From assembly GCA_002238645.1 (NCBI GenBank), contig MPMT01000004.1, positions 25,777-89,776 on the forward strand: 64,000 bases of DNA. The letters are read 5' to 3'. The notes beneath the pieces were generated by a model. It saw only the letters and a program-made list of their open reading frames with translations. It was not told the DNA's origin and did not search any database. The translations under genes and the position numbers were made by a program. This DNA comes from Alphaproteobacteria bacterium bin52 (GTDB lineage: Bacteria; Pseudomonadota; Alphaproteobacteria; Thalassobaculales; Thalassobaculaceae). Below are positions 53,543-63,263 of the stretch, piece after piece; position 1 is the first letter of the stretch, and each line of letters opens with the position of its first letter.

Positions 53543-55666
53543 GTGCCCGACCTGTCCGCGCTGCTCTCGCCGCGGTCCGTGGCGCTGATCGGTGCCTCGC
53601 CCGATACCGGCACCCTGCGCGGGCGGATCATGCACATCCTTGCGCGGCACGAATTTGCCGGCCAGCTGTACCCGGTCAGCCGTTCGCACGACACCATCAT
53701 GGGGCGCGCGGCATTCGCGACCATTGCCGATGTGCCCGGCCCGGTCGATCTCGCCGTCATCGTCATTCCCGCGGCACACGTGCCGGGCGTGTTGCGCGAC
53801 TGTGCCGCTGCCGGAGTGCGGGCGGCACTCGTCCTCGCCTCGGGATTCGCCGAGGAGCCGTCCGATGAAGGCCGTGACCTGCAGGGCGAAATCCGGGAGA
53901 TCAGCGAACGGACCGGCCTCATCGTCGCCGGACCGAACTCCGAGGGGCTGGCGGTGTTCGAGCTTGGACTCGCGGCCACCTTCAGCCCGGCGCTGGACGG
54001 TGACGGGCTGGTCCTGGTGCCTGACGCCGGACCGCCGGGCCGGATCGCGGCCGTGGCCCAGAGCGGCGGCATGGGGTTCGCGTATTTTGATCGCGGCCGG
54101 AGAAAGGGCCTGCGGTTCAGTCACGTCGTGACCACGGGCAACGAGGCCTGCCTCGAGAGCCTCGATGTGGTGGAGTACCTCGTTGACACCGACGGTGCCG
54201 ACATCTTCCTGTTGTTCATGGAGGACGTGAAGACCCCGTCGCGCCTCGCGTCAGTCGCGGCGCGGGCATTGCGCGCGGGCAAGCCGCTGATCGTCGCCAA
54301 GATCGGCCGGTCGGAGGCGGCGGCCCGGGCGGCGGCGTCACACACCGCCTCGCTTGCCGGTTCACATGAAATCTACCAGGCCATGTTCCGCCGCCACGGC
54401 GTGATCGAGGGACGAGATCTCGACCAGATGCTTGACATCGCCGCCGGCTTTGCCGCCTTCGGCAACAGGCCGCCCGCGGGCCGGAACGTGGCAATCTTCA
54501 CTGGTTCCGGGGGCGCCGGCGGCTGGCTTGCCGACGCCTGCGTCGACGCCGGCCTGGAAGTACCCGTGCTCGATGACGAGACACGGGCGCGGATCGACGT
54601 CCACCTGCCGCCCTACGGCACCTCCCAGAACCCGGTGGACGGGACCGCGGGGGTGATCCGGCAACTCGGGTATGCCCGTATCGCCCGGATGATTGCCGCA
54701 TCCGCGCGCGTCGATGCGATCCTGCTGATAACCTCGGCCCGCAATCCCCACTCGCTGGTCTCGGAAGCCGATGCGCTCGCCGGGTTTGCGGCAGAGACCA
54801 CCAAGCCGGTGATCGCCTGGAGCTATACCCTGCCGCATCCCGATGCCGCGCGAACGCTGGCGCGGGCGGGAGTGCCGCTTGTCACCGAGATGCGCAACGC
54901 CCCTGCCGCGATCGCGGCGCTCGAGATCCACGCGCGGGCCCGGCACCGGGCGCTCGCCGCTCCCGCCGGCTCCTGCCGGCCGGTGGCCCCGGCGGTGGTC
55001 TCCGCCCTGGCCGGCGCACCGCGGGTGGTTCCGGAGGTCGAGGCGATGTCGATCCTCTCCAAAGCCGGTTTTTCGTTCGAGCCGGGCCGGCTCGCCGCCG
55101 ATGCTGATGAGGCCGCGCGTGCCGCCGGTCTCATCGGGGGACCCGTCGCGCTCAAGGTCCAGTCTCCCGACATCCCGCACAAGTCGGCTGCCGGCGGCGT
55201 GGTTCTCGGCTGCCGGACACCCGAAGATGTGCGGGCGGGCTTCGGGACAATCTTCGACCAGGTCTCGCAGCGTCATCCGGACGCCCGCATCCAGGGCATC
55301 CTGGTCCAGCCGATGGCGCGGCCGGGGCTCGAGATGATCCTCGGGATCGAGAACAGGTCCGGGTTCGGGCCGATGGTGCTGGTGGGTTTCGGCGGAACCG
55401 CGGTCGAGACCGGCCGGGACGTGGCGCTTGCCGCCGCTCCGCTCGACATGTCGGACGCTGCCGCATCCCTCGACCGGCTCAGGGGAGCCGCAGTGCTGGA
55501 TCCGTCCCGGCATGACCTCGATGCCCTGTGCGCGCTCTTGTGCGAACTCGGGCGTTTCGCGGTCGCGGTCGGGGATTACCTCGCCGAAGTGGACCTCAAC
55601 CCGGTGCTTGTCCACCCGCCGGGTTCGGGAGTATCGATCGTCGACGCCCTGATGGTCACTCGATGA
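53543..55666 (+). CDS. ADP-forming acyl-CoA synthetase (acetate--CoA ligase type)
   Basis: NDP-forming acyl-CoA synthetase of 707 aa, starting at GTG. An N-terminal CoA-binding domain (LSPRSVALIGASPDTGT) is followed by two ligase-CoA domains. The phosphohistidine loop AASHTASLAGS has His267, and the C-terminal ATP-grasp half includes SFEPGRLAADADEAARAAG and VALKVQSPDIPHKSAAGG. It converts an acid, ATP and CoA to the acyl-CoA with ADP, or the reverse. It would activate a substrate for the acyl-CoA dehydrogenases ahead of it. Confidence 0.93.
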   Translation: MPDLSALLSPRSVALIGASPDTGTLRGRIMHILARHEFAGQLYPVSRSHDTIMGRAAFATIADVPGPVDLAVIVIPAAHVPGVLRDCAAAGVRAALVLASGFAEEPSDEGRDLQGEIREISERTGLIVAGPNSEGLAVFELGLAATFSPALDGDGLVLVPDAGPPGRIAAVAQSGGMGFAYFDRGRRKGLRFSHVVTTGNEACLESLDVVEYLVDTDGADIFLLFMEDVKTPSRLASVAARALRAGKPLIVAKIGRSEAAARAAASHTASLAGSHEIYQAMFRRHGVIEGRDLDQMLDIAAGFAAFGNRPPAGRNVAIFTGSGGAGGWLADACVDAGLEVPVLDDETRARIDVHLPPYGTSQNPVDGTAGVIRQLGYARIARMIAASARVDAILLITSARNPHSLVSEADALAGFAAETTKPVIAWSYTLPHPDAARTLARAGVPLVTEMRNAPAAIAALEIHARARHRALAAPAGSCRPVAPAVVSALAGAPRVVPEVEAMSILSKAGFSFEPGRLAADADEAARAAGLIGGPVALKVQSPDIPHKSAAGGVVLGCRTPEDVRAGFGTIFDQVSQRHPDARIQGILVQPMARPGLEMILGIENRSGFGPMVLVGFGGTAVETGRDVALAAAPLDMSDAAASLDRLRGAAVLDPSRHDLDALCALLCELGRFAVAVGDYLAEVDLNPVLVHPPGSGVSIVDALMVTR

Positions 55667-55698
55667 AGTCGACGCAGGGAGTTTTGCGGAGGGTACAG

Positions 55699-56499
55699 AT
55701 GACAGCGTTTCCCGGGTTTGCCGACATCGGCGTGACCACCGAGGGTCATGTCGCAACCATCGAGATCCAGCGACCGCCCCACAATTTCTTCGACTACGCC
55801 CTGATCCAGCAGATCGCGGATGCGATGGACATCATCGACGGTGATCCGCTGCTGCGGTGCGCGGTGCTGTGCTCCGCCGGCAAGTCGTTCTGTGCGGGGG
55901 CGAACTTCGGTTCCGACGGATCGAGTTCGTCGAGCCGGTCCGAAAACGGCGACGGGGTCCGCGCACCGCATCTCTACCTCGAGGCGGTCCGGCTGTTCGG
56001 GGCAAGAACGCCCATTGTCGGAGCGATCCAGGGGGCGGCGATCGGCGGCGGTCTCGGCCTGGCGCTGGTTCCCGACTTCCGGGTGGCGGCGCCGGAGGCA
56101 CGGTTCTCCGCCAACTTCACCCGGCTCGGGTTTCATCCCGGGTTCGGCCTGACCCACACCCTGCCGGGACTGATCGGCCAGCAGCGGGCCTGCCTGATGT
56201 TCTACACCAGCCGCCGGATCAAGGGCGAGGAAGCGGTCGAGTGGGGACTGGCCGATGTGCTGGCGCCACTGGCCGAGGTCCGTTCCACCGCGCAGGCGCT
56301 GGCAGCCGAAATCGCGGAGAACTCGCCGCTGGGCGTGGTCGAGACCCGGGCCACAATGCGCGCCGGCCTTGCGGACCGCGTACGCGAGACAACCGATCAC
56401 GAACTCGTGATCCAGAACCGGTTGCGCGAGACCGAGGACTTTCGCGAAGGGGTACGCGCGATGGCCGAGCGCCGCGTCCCGGAGTTTCGCGGGGTCTGA
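55699..56499 (+). CDS. Enoyl-CoA hydratase/isomerase-family protein lacking both catalytic glutamates
   Basis: Crotonase-fold protein of 266 aa. GKSFCAGANFG and GAAIGGGLGLAL keep the CoA-binding layout. The residue normally Glu in GGGxELAL is Gly120, and the second Glu position reads FSANFTRLGFHPGFG. A Ser-rich insertion (GSDGSSSSSR) follows the CoA loop. Activity as an ordinary hydratase is doubtful; isomerase, thioesterase or ligand-binding roles are possible. The ATG at 55699 is chosen for the GGAGGG site; an upstream ATG at 55663 overlaps the synthetase. Confidence 0.85.
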   Translation: MTAFPGFADIGVTTEGHVATIEIQRPPHNFFDYALIQQIADAMDIIDGDPLLRCAVLCSAGKSFCAGANFGSDGSSSSSRSENGDGVRAPHLYLEAVRLFGARTPIVGAIQGAAIGGGLGLALVPDFRVAAPEARFSANFTRLGFHPGFGLTHTLPGLIGQQRACLMFYTSRRIKGEEAVEWGLADVLAPLAEVRSTAQALAAEIAENSPLGVVETRATMRAGLADRVRETTDHELVIQNRLRETEDFREGVRAMAERRVPEFRGV

Positions 56500-56504
56500 C
56501 CGGC

Positions 56505-57881
56505 TCAGAGCTCTCCGTCGCGGCGCAACATCCGCAGCGATTCCCGGAACGCGTCGGCGGTCAGTTCGAGGTCGTCGCGGGTATGGGTTGCCGAAAGCAG
56601 GCAGCCCGGCGCATTCGACAGGTCGACACCGTTGACCGCCATGGCGAGCCTCAGCTTCATGACCTGCTGCCTGTTCCGCTTCTTCAGCTTCTCGTAGGGG
56701 ATCAGGGCCGGATCGATGTTCCCGGGCGTGACCGGGTCCCGATCGAGATTCATGTAGAGATGGACGCCGGAAAAGGTCCCGTAGGCGGCCCAGGCAACGT
56801 TCTCCTCGGCCAGGATCTCGTTGAAGCGTTCACGCAACCAGGCTGCGGACGCATTCGCCTTCTCGCAGGCGTCGCCGGCCTCGATGATCCTGAGCGCGGC
56901 GAGTCCGGCGGTGGCCGAGACCGGGTTGGCATTGAAGGTTCCCGGGTGATCGATCTTCTCGCGGCCGGCCTCCGCCGAGCGGTCGAAATCCAGGTGATCG
57001 AGGATCTCCCTGCGACCGGCAACGCCGCCGCCAGGCAGACCACCGGCAAGGATTTTCGCCATGGTGCTCAGATCAGGCGTCACATCGTACGCCTGCTGGG
57101 CGCCGCCGGGGCTGCAGCGGAACCCGGTGACCACCTCGTCGAAGATCAGCAGTGCGCCGTGGCGCGCGGTCAGCTCCCGCAGGCCGGAAGTAAACGCCGC
57201 ATCCATCGGCACCATGCCGAACGAGGCGCCGGTCGGCTCGCAGATCACCGCCGCGATGTCGTCATCGTTCTCCAGGATCGAGCGAACGTCGTCGAGGTCC
57301 TGGGGAGACGCGAGCACGATGTGTTTCGCGACCGGTTCGAGCACCCCTACCGTCGCGGAACCGTCGAAGTGGCTCGAGAAACCGGCGGTCATGTGGTCGT
57401 GCCAGCCGTGAAAATGGGTACGAAACCGGATGACCTTGTTGCGCCCGGTATGGGCCCGGGCGAGCCGTAGCGCCATCAATGTGGCCTCGGTGCCCGACGA
57501 GGTAAACCGGATCCGCTCCGCCGACGGAACCATCCTGATCACCTGCTGTGCCCAGGCGACCTCGCGGGGATGGTTGGCGCCGAACTGGGTGCCCGCCGCC
57601 ATCGCGTCGTTGACCGCCGAGGTGACCTCGGGATGGCAGTGTCCGAGCAGCAGCGCGCCGTGTCCGCCGAAGTAGTCGACATACCGGTTGCCGTCGACGT
57701 CCCACTTGTGCGGGCCAGCCGCCTTCTCGATGTAGAGAGCATACGGCTTCAGGTAGCGCGAATCATGCGCGATGCCGCTGGGCAGCAGTTCGGCCGCCTC
57801 GGCGGCCAGGGTTCCGGACCCGGGTGTCTTCTCCCGGTAGGCGCTCACGATCTGGGAATTGGACAGGAAGGTGTCCGGCAT
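56505..57881 (-). CDS. Class III aminotransferase, glutamate-1-semialdehyde-aminomutase-like
   Basis: PLP-dependent enzyme of 458 aa. The phosphate-binding SSGTEA is at 128-133, Asp248 lies in LIFDEVVTGFRC, and the PLP lysine is Lys276 in MAKILAGGLPGGG. GSA aminomutase has the K-x-x-GGGxP loop with GAYGG; this one reads GGGVAGRRE, and it lacks neighbours of heme synthesis, so a transaminase of another substrate is at least as likely. Start ATG 57881 is chosen by homology; longer upstream frames are Arg-rich shadow coding. It lies opposite the crotonase gene with only a 5-base gap. Confidence 0.88.
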   Translation of the reverse strand: MPDTFLSNSQIVSAYREKTPGSGTLAAEAAELLPSGIAHDSRYLKPYALYIEKAAGPHKWDVDGNRYVDYFGGHGALLLGHCHPEVTSAVNDAMAAGTQFGANHPREVAWAQQVIRMVPSAERIRFTSSGTEATLMALRLARAHTGRNKVIRFRTHFHGWHDHMTAGFSSHFDGSATVGVLEPVAKHIVLASPQDLDDVRSILENDDDIAAVICEPTGASFGMVPMDAAFTSGLRELTARHGALLIFDEVVTGFRCSPGGAQQAYDVTPDLSTMAKILAGGLPGGGVAGRREILDHLDFDRSAEAGREKIDHPGTFNANPVSATAGLAALRIIEAGDACEKANASAAWLRERFNEILAEENVAWAAYGTFSGVHLYMNLDRDPVTPGNIDPALIPYEKLKKRNRQQVMKLRLAMAVNGVDLSNAPGCLLSATHTRDDLELTADAFRESLRMLRRDGEL

Positions 57882-58483
57882 GACGACTGCTCCGGCTGAA
57901 TGCGCAAGCGCGCAGGGTAGCCGATACGCAACCGTAGCGCCATGACTTGCAATCCGACCTCTCCCGTCCGCCAAGGTGCGCTTCCCCTGACCTCGGCATG
58001 CCGACCGGCGGTCCTGCCGGGAACGGGAAGTGCGGGGCCGGACCCTGGTCGGCGGTGCCCCACGTGACGCCCTTGCGCCAGCCCGTCGGCACAGGCAGGC
58101 AGATCGTGGTGATGGGCCGGTCCGACACCCTGCGCGTGCATGACCATCGGGTGCGCGGCTGCACCCTCGACGACCGCGGGCGGGCCGGGCTCGGCCTGCC
58201 CGAAACATGCGGAAACCTCGACCTGCCTGCCCTCAGCGGTCGGGATGGCCGGTACGCACCGGCCTGCGGTGCGCCGCGCGCAACTCCCCGTGGGATGCGC
58301 CGGCTCCACGCCGGGCACGGCACAGGTGCGCGCGGTGACGTCGCGCCCGAACGGCCGAAGATGTGGGCCATGACGACGTTCCTGCCGCTCGCGGCCCTCG
58401 CCTTACCCCGTACTCTCGCGCATCATGCCGCCAACAGCCTTGTGCGGTCCCTGCGGGGAAGGCGGAACGGGAGACCATCATCA
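57882..58483. other. Gene-free region of about 600 bases before the gamma-glutamyltransferase
   Basis: No convincing gene on either strand; the open frames are Arg/Pro-rich and unlike known families. It should hold the promoters for the divergent aminotransferase (57881) and glutamyltransferase (58484). I did not find a clear -35/-10 or hairpin with T-run. Confidence 0.5.
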
Positions 58484-60202
58484 ATGACAGTCGGACAGGC
58501 CGGGATGGTCGGGACGCGGCACATGGCCGTGGCCGGCCACCAGCTCGCCGCGAGCGCCGCGTTCTCGGTGCTGGAAGCGGGTGGAAACGCGATCGATGCC
58601 GGCGTTGCCGGCGGACTGGCGCTCGGGATCCTGGAGAGCGACCTCGTCAGTGTCGCGGGCGTGGCCCCGATCATGGTCTACCATGCCGGCTCCGGGACGG
58701 TGACCACGATTTCGGGTCTCGGCTGGTGGCCGAAGGCGGCCGACATCGGGCATTTCCGGCGCGAGCACGGGGGCGCGATACCGAACGGCGTGCTCAGGAC
58801 CGTGGTACCGGGCGCGCCGGATGCCTGGATCACGGCCCTGGAACTGTGGGGCCGGATGAGTTTCGGCGAGGTTGCCGCACCAGCCATTCGCTACGCGAGG
58901 CACGGCTTTCCGATGTACCCGTTGATGGAACGGATCATCGCCGATCACGAAGGCGAGTTCCGCGCCGCGCCCGATACCGCGGCGATCTTCCTGCCGGGCG
59001 GGCGATTACCGCGCACCGGGGAGCTGTTCATCCAGGAACAGGCGGCCGAAACGCTGCAGTTCATGGCGGACGAGGAAACGGCCGCGGCCCGCCACGGTGG
59101 GCGACCGGCCGGACTGGCTCGCGCGCGCGACGCCTTCTACAGGGGCGATATCGCGCGGCGCATCGTCGAATGGCAGGAAGCCGAAGGCGGATGGATGACG
59201 CGCGAGGACCTCGCCGGTTTCCGCGTCGGGATCGAGGAGCCGGTACGCGGCCGGTTCGGCGACGCCGAGGTCTTTGCCTGCGGGCCATGGTGCCAGGGTC
59301 CCGCACTGATCGAGGTTCTGAACATCCTTGCCGGATACGATCTCGTGAAGCTGGGCCACAACTCGGCCGACGCGGTCCATGTTGCGGTGGAGGCGGTCAA
59401 GCTGACCATGGCGGACCGGGACGCCTGGCTGGGTGATCCGCGCTTTGTTGACGTGCCGATCGCGACACTGCTGTCCGATGCCTACGCCGACCTGCGTCGG
59501 GCCCAGATCGACATGGCCCGCGCCATGCCGGAAATGCCGCCACCCGGTGACGCCGGACCGCACCGCCCGCTTGCCGCGGCTCCCGTCCCGACCCGGGAGC
59601 AGCCGTCGGCCCCGCTTGACACCTCCTACATCTGCGTCGTTGACGAGGACGGCAACGTCTTCTCGGCAACACCGTCCGACGGGGCCTACGGCGGCACGGT
59701 GGCGCCTGGCGTCGGCCTCGCGATCTCGTCGCGAGGGTGCCAGTCGTGGACGGACCCGGCCCACGCATCGGCGCTCGCACCCGGCAAGCGGCCGCGCCTG
59801 ACCCCGAACCCGGCGCTCGCCATCCTTGACGGGGGAACGCGCTTCGTGCCTTTCGGCACTCCCGGCGGCGACGTGCAGACCCAGGCGATGTCACAGTGCC
59901 TGATGAACCTCGTGGTCCACGGCATGTCCGCCCAGGAGGCTGTCACCGCTCCCCGGTACGCCAGTTACAGCTTTCCCTCCTCCTTCGAACCGCACGCCTA
60001 CTACCCCGGCCTGCTGAAGCTTGAATCCGCCCTTGGCAGGGGTGTTGGCGATGACCTCGCGCGCCGCGGGCACGGTATCGAGTGGTGGCCGGATCACATA
60101 TGGCTGGCCGGGTCGGTCTGCATGATCGACGCCGACCGGGAGCGGGGAACACTGGGCGGCGGTGCCGACCCCCGCCGTATGGCCTGCGCCGTCGGGGCCT
60201 GA
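58484..60202 (+). CDS. Gamma-glutamyltransferase family protein (GGT)
   Basis: Ntn-hydrolase of 572 aa that is probably self-cleaved before Thr380 in the segment PLDTSYICVVDEDGNVFS, matching the GGT TTHFxVVD pattern. The large subunit includes EAGGNAIDAGVAGGLAL; the small subunit ends GGGADPRRMACAVGA. It transfers or hydrolyses gamma-glutamyl groups. The ATG at 58484 has a GGGAGACC site. No signal peptide is evident at this start, so location is uncertain; upstream in-frame residues are less convincing. It could also be a cephalosporin or amide acylase-like relative. Confidence 0.88.
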   Translation: MTVGQAGMVGTRHMAVAGHQLAASAAFSVLEAGGNAIDAGVAGGLALGILESDLVSVAGVAPIMVYHAGSGTVTTISGLGWWPKAADIGHFRREHGGAIPNGVLRTVVPGAPDAWITALELWGRMSFGEVAAPAIRYARHGFPMYPLMERIIADHEGEFRAAPDTAAIFLPGGRLPRTGELFIQEQAAETLQFMADEETAAARHGGRPAGLARARDAFYRGDIARRIVEWQEAEGGWMTREDLAGFRVGIEEPVRGRFGDAEVFACGPWCQGPALIEVLNILAGYDLVKLGHNSADAVHVAVEAVKLTMADRDAWLGDPRFVDVPIATLLSDAYADLRRAQIDMARAMPEMPPPGDAGPHRPLAAAPVPTREQPSAPLDTSYICVVDEDGNVFSATPSDGAYGGTVAPGVGLAISSRGCQSWTDPAHASALAPGKRPRLTPNPALAILDGGTRFVPFGTPGGDVQTQAMSQCLMNLVVHGMSAQEAVTAPRYASYSFPSSFEPHAYYPGLLKLESALGRGVGDDLARRGHGIEWWPDHIWLAGSVCMIDADRERGTLGGGADPRRMACAVGA

Positions 60203-60309
60203 TTGGCGCGCGCCCGGAACGGCCGCACGGAATTCCCGGTTCCGGCTGGAAACCGGCCTGCGCGGGGATGAAACCGGCCGATGGCTTCAGGGGTCATGCC
60301 CGTGCCCGG

Positions 60310-61359
60310 TCAGTCACCGGAGCGCAGCGACCGCATCGCCTCGCCGACCGCATTGACGGCGGTCGCAATGCCGTTCGCGTCGACGTCGAGATGGGTCACG
60401 GCGCGCAACCGGTTCGGCCCCATCGGTCCGATCCGCACCCCGTGTCCGAGCAGTGCCCCGGAGAGCCGTTCAGCCTCCACGTCGACATCGAAATACACCA
60501 TGTTGGTCTCGACCGCGGACAGGTCGACATGCACGCCGGGCACCTTGCTGATCCCCTCGGCCAGGCGACGGGCGTTGTCATGGTCCTCGGCCAGGCGCTC
60601 GACATTGTGACGCAGCGCGTAGACGCCGCCGGCCGCGATGATCCCCGCCTGTCGCATGGCGCCGCCGAACTGGTGCTTGTGTCGACGGGCCTCGGCGATG
60701 AACTCCGTCGAGCCCGCCAGCACGGCGCCCACGGGCGCGCCGAGACCCTTGCTCATGTCGATCCACACCGAGTCGAAGTCTCGGGCGAAGGCGGACGCCG
60801 ACTGACCGCTGGCAACGACGGCGTTCATCAGCCGCGCGCCGTCCATGTGGGTCGCGAGACCGGCGGCACGCGCGGCAGCCGTCACCGCGGCCAGGTCATC
60901 GAGGTCCCACACCGCACCGCCGCCGAGGTTGGTGGTGTTCTCGACCGAGAGCAGCCGGGAACGCTGCTGGTGGTTGCCGACCCTGCGAATGGCGCCGCGG
61001 ATCTGTTCGGCACCGAACATGCCGCGCGCACCGTCAACGGTGCGCAGCATGACGCCCGAGAGCGCGGCGGGAGCTCCGGTCTCGAAATGCATGGCGTGGC
61101 TCCAGGCGTGCAGGATGATCTCGTCGCCCGGTGACGTGTGGGTGCGATAGGCGATCTCGTTGCACATGGTCCCGGACGGCAGGAACAGGGCCGCCTCCTT
61201 TCCCAGCAGGTCCGCGACCATGTGGCAGAGCTCGAGCACGGTCGGATCCTCGTCGCGCTGTTCGTCACCGACTTCGGCGCCGGCCATCGCCGCCCGCATT
61301 GCCGGTGACGGCCGGGTCTGGGTGTCACTGTAGAGATCGACGGCGAGGTTCCTGGCCAT
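60310..61359 (-). CDS. Low-specificity L-threonine aldolase
   Basis: PLP-dependent aldolase of 349 aa cleaving L-threonine or allo-threonine to glycine and acetaldehyde. VDLYSDTQTRPSPAMRAAM, Gly-Ser-Thr-like PSGTMCNEIA, His87 stacking region, the Asp173-Gly-Ala-Arg176 motif and PLP lysine Lys204 in DMSKGLGAPVG are in order. ATG 61359 is the first in-frame start with homology. It lies 93 bases downstream of mgtE in the same direction, which may be coincidental. Confidence 0.93.
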   Translation of the reverse strand: MARNLAVDLYSDTQTRPSPAMRAAMAGAEVGDEQRDEDPTVLELCHMVADLLGKEAALFLPSGTMCNEIAYRTHTSPGDEIILHAWSHAMHFETGAPAALSGVMLRTVDGARGMFGAEQIRGAIRRVGNHQQRSRLLSVENTTNLGGGAVWDLDDLAAVTAAARAAGLATHMDGARLMNAVVASGQSASAFARDFDSVWIDMSKGLGAPVGAVLAGSTEFIAEARRHKHQFGGAMRQAGIIAAGGVYALRHNVERLAEDHDNARRLAEGISKVPGVHVDLSAVETNMVYFDVDVEAERLSGALLGHGVRIGPMGPNRLRAVTHLDVDANGIATAVNAVGEAMRSLRSGD

Positions 61360-61452
61360 TGCGCACGCGCTCCTGGGTTGCGGGCTGTCCCGGTATCAGG
61401 CGCAGAGCCTATCGGCGCGATGGTCCCGGCGCCAGCGCGCACATGCCGGGCG

Positions 61453-62964
61453 CTACAGCAGGAACAAGGCCGCAAGCCCGAGAAAGCTCACGAACCCCAC
61501 GACGTCGGTGACGGTGGTGAGGAACACCGTCGAGGCGATAGCCGGGTCGAGCCGGAACCGGTCGAGACCGATCGGGATCAGCGCGCCCATCACCCCGGCC
61601 ACCAGCAGGTTCACGATCATGGCGGCGCCAAGGATGAGCGCGATGCGCTCGTCGCCGAACCAGAACCAGCTGACGGTGCCGGCGATCACGGCAAAGGCGA
61701 GCCCGTTGAGCGAGCCGACGGCGGTTTCCTTGACGATGAACTTCGTCGCGTTGGTTGGGGTGAGTTCGCGCATGGCGAGCGCGCGGACCGCGACGGTCAG
61801 TGACTGGGTGCCGGCGTTTCCGCCCATCGACGCGACAATCGGCATCAGGACCGCCAGCGCCACCATCTTCTCGATGCTGGACTCGAACAGTCCGATCACG
61901 ATCGAGGCGAGGATTGCGGTGCACAGGTTGATCGCCAGCCAGGAAAACCGCGAGCGCGAGGTGTCCAGCAACCCGCCGTGCAGATCATCCTCCACCACGC
62001 CGCCAAGGCGCATCAGGTCCTCTTCCGCTTCCTCGTCGATCACCTCGACCACGTCATCGACAGTGATCATGCCGGCAAGACTTCCGTCCGGATGGATCAC
62101 CGGTGCGGAGACAAGCCCGTACTGCCGGAACAGCAATGCGATTTCCTCCTGGTCGGTGTCGACGGGTATCATGTGCAGGGTCGGGTCCATGATGTCGGCA
62201 ACGAGGACCGGCCGTTTGGAACGCAGCAGGTGACTGAGGGCCAGCCTGCCAAGCGGGCGGCCGTCGTCGTCCACGACGAACAGGTCGTAGAAGTCTTCCG
62301 GCAGGTCCCCCCCGGTTCGCAGGAAGTCGATGGTTTGCCCGACCGTCCATTCCAGCGGGACCGACACGTGTTCCCGCTGCATGAGGCGGCCGGCGGAATC
62401 GTCGTCGTAGGCAAGTCCCTGTTCGAGCAGGAGGCGTTCGTTCTCCGGAAACGCGCCGAGAACCAGTTGCCGGTCCTCACGGTCGAGTTCACCGATGACG
62501 TCCACCGCGTCGTCCGATGCCAGTGCGACGACCGAGTTCGCCAGCACCTCGTCGTCGAGGTGCCCGATCACGCTCTCTCGTACCGTCTCGTCGAGTTCAC
62601 TCAGGATGTCGGGATCGAAGTAACGGCCGACGATGGTGACCAGCAGCCTGCGGTCCTCTCCGGAATGGCGTTCGATGAGATCGGCAAAGTCGGCCGGATG
62701 AAGCGGCCGGACCAGCCGATAGAGCCGCCTGCCCCTGCGTTCGGCGATGGCGCGTGCGACCGCTTCCTCGAGTTCCGGCGTAAGCCCATAGAGCCTGGCG
62801 CGTGCCTTCGGTTCGCGATGCGCGACCTCGCGCCGCAGCTCCCTGACCTGGCGCTCGAGTTTCTTGCGCCGCCGCCGTTCCCGGCGCAGACGGGTCAAGG
62901 TCTTGTGTGCTGCGGCCGAACCGCGACGTGAACGATCCCGCTCCCGGGTTCCGTCGCTCGCCAT
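61453..62964 (-). CDS. mgtE: MgtE-type magnesium transporter
   Basis: Membrane transporter of 503 aa. An unusually basic coiled leader (residues 1-65, Arg-rich with RRERRRRKKLERQVRELRR) comes first. An N-domain with LDDEVLANSVVALASDDAV and two CBS domains follow, one with GMITVDDVVEVIDEEAEED. Five membrane helices near the C-terminus contain VASMGGNAGTQSL and PTNATKFIVKE. It is gated by intracellular Mg2+ through the CBS/N-domain. The ATG at 62964 has a GGGAGGCGGA site. Confidence 0.94.
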   Translation of the reverse strand: MASDGTRERDRSRRGSAAAHKTLTRLRRERRRRKKLERQVRELRREVAHREPKARARLYGLTPELEEAVARAIAERRGRRLYRLVRPLHPADFADLIERHSGEDRRLLVTIVGRYFDPDILSELDETVRESVIGHLDDEVLANSVVALASDDAVDVIGELDREDRQLVLGAFPENERLLLEQGLAYDDDSAGRLMQREHVSVPLEWTVGQTIDFLRTGGDLPEDFYDLFVVDDDGRPLGRLALSHLLRSKRPVLVADIMDPTLHMIPVDTDQEEIALLFRQYGLVSAPVIHPDGSLAGMITVDDVVEVIDEEAEEDLMRLGGVVEDDLHGGLLDTSRSRFSWLAINLCTAILASIVIGLFESSIEKMVALAVLMPIVASMGGNAGTQSLTVAVRALAMRELTPTNATKFIVKETAVGSLNGLAFAVIAGTVSWFWFGDERIALILGAAMIVNLLVAGVMGALIPIGLDRFRLDPAIASTVFLTTVTDVVGFVSFLGLAALFLL

Positions 62965-63064
62965 GGCTGTTCCGCCTCCCGGTTTGCGCACCCTGCTGTC
63001 GCGCACCCGCGCGGGTGGTCAAGCCGGTCCTGATCGTCTTTGCCTGGTGATGGACATGTGCCCG

Positions 63065-63084
63065 GCCCGGTGCCGCAACCGGGC
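63065..63084 (-). terminator. Hairpin just downstream of tRNA-Leu
   Basis: A 6-bp stem GCCCGG/CCGGGC with an 8-base loop lies 6 bases beyond the 3' end of the tRNA. No T-run follows on the minus strand, so it is only weakly terminator-like. It could also help 3' processing. Confidence 0.3.
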
Positions 63085-63090
63085 GGGGCA

Positions 63091-63177
63091 TGGTGCGGTC
63101 GAGAAGACTCGAACTTCCACCCGGTTTCCCGGACAGCGACCTCAACGCTGCGCGTCTACCAATTCCGCCACGACCGC
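63091..63177 (-). tRNA. tRNA-Leu (anticodon GAG)
   Basis: Minus-strand tRNA of 87 bases including an encoded CCA. The acceptor GCGGTCG pairs with CGACCGC, the D-arm has GCGGAATTGGTAGACGCGC, and the anticodon stem is CAGCG/CGCTG around TTGAGGT with GAG at the centre. The long variable arm and T-arm (GTTCGAGTC) fit class II tRNA-Leu. It decodes CUC and CUU. It lies between mgtE and lipB. Confidence 0.95.
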
Positions 63178-63263
63178 ACTATTCTCCCGGCCGGGTCCCC
63201 GACCCCCCGGAGGTTGCGGGGAATTAGCAAATCCGGACGGGACAATCAAGCAGGCGACCGCTG

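Noticed and set aside
56505..57881. True HemL of tetrapyrrole synthesis
   Set aside because: The lysine loop differs from HemL and no heme genes are adjacent; a class III aminotransferase is a safer call.
57947..58483. Long upstream extension of the gamma-glutamyltransferase frame
   Set aside because: The extra residues are Arg/Pro-rich with no homology, and a good ribosome site precedes ATG 58484.
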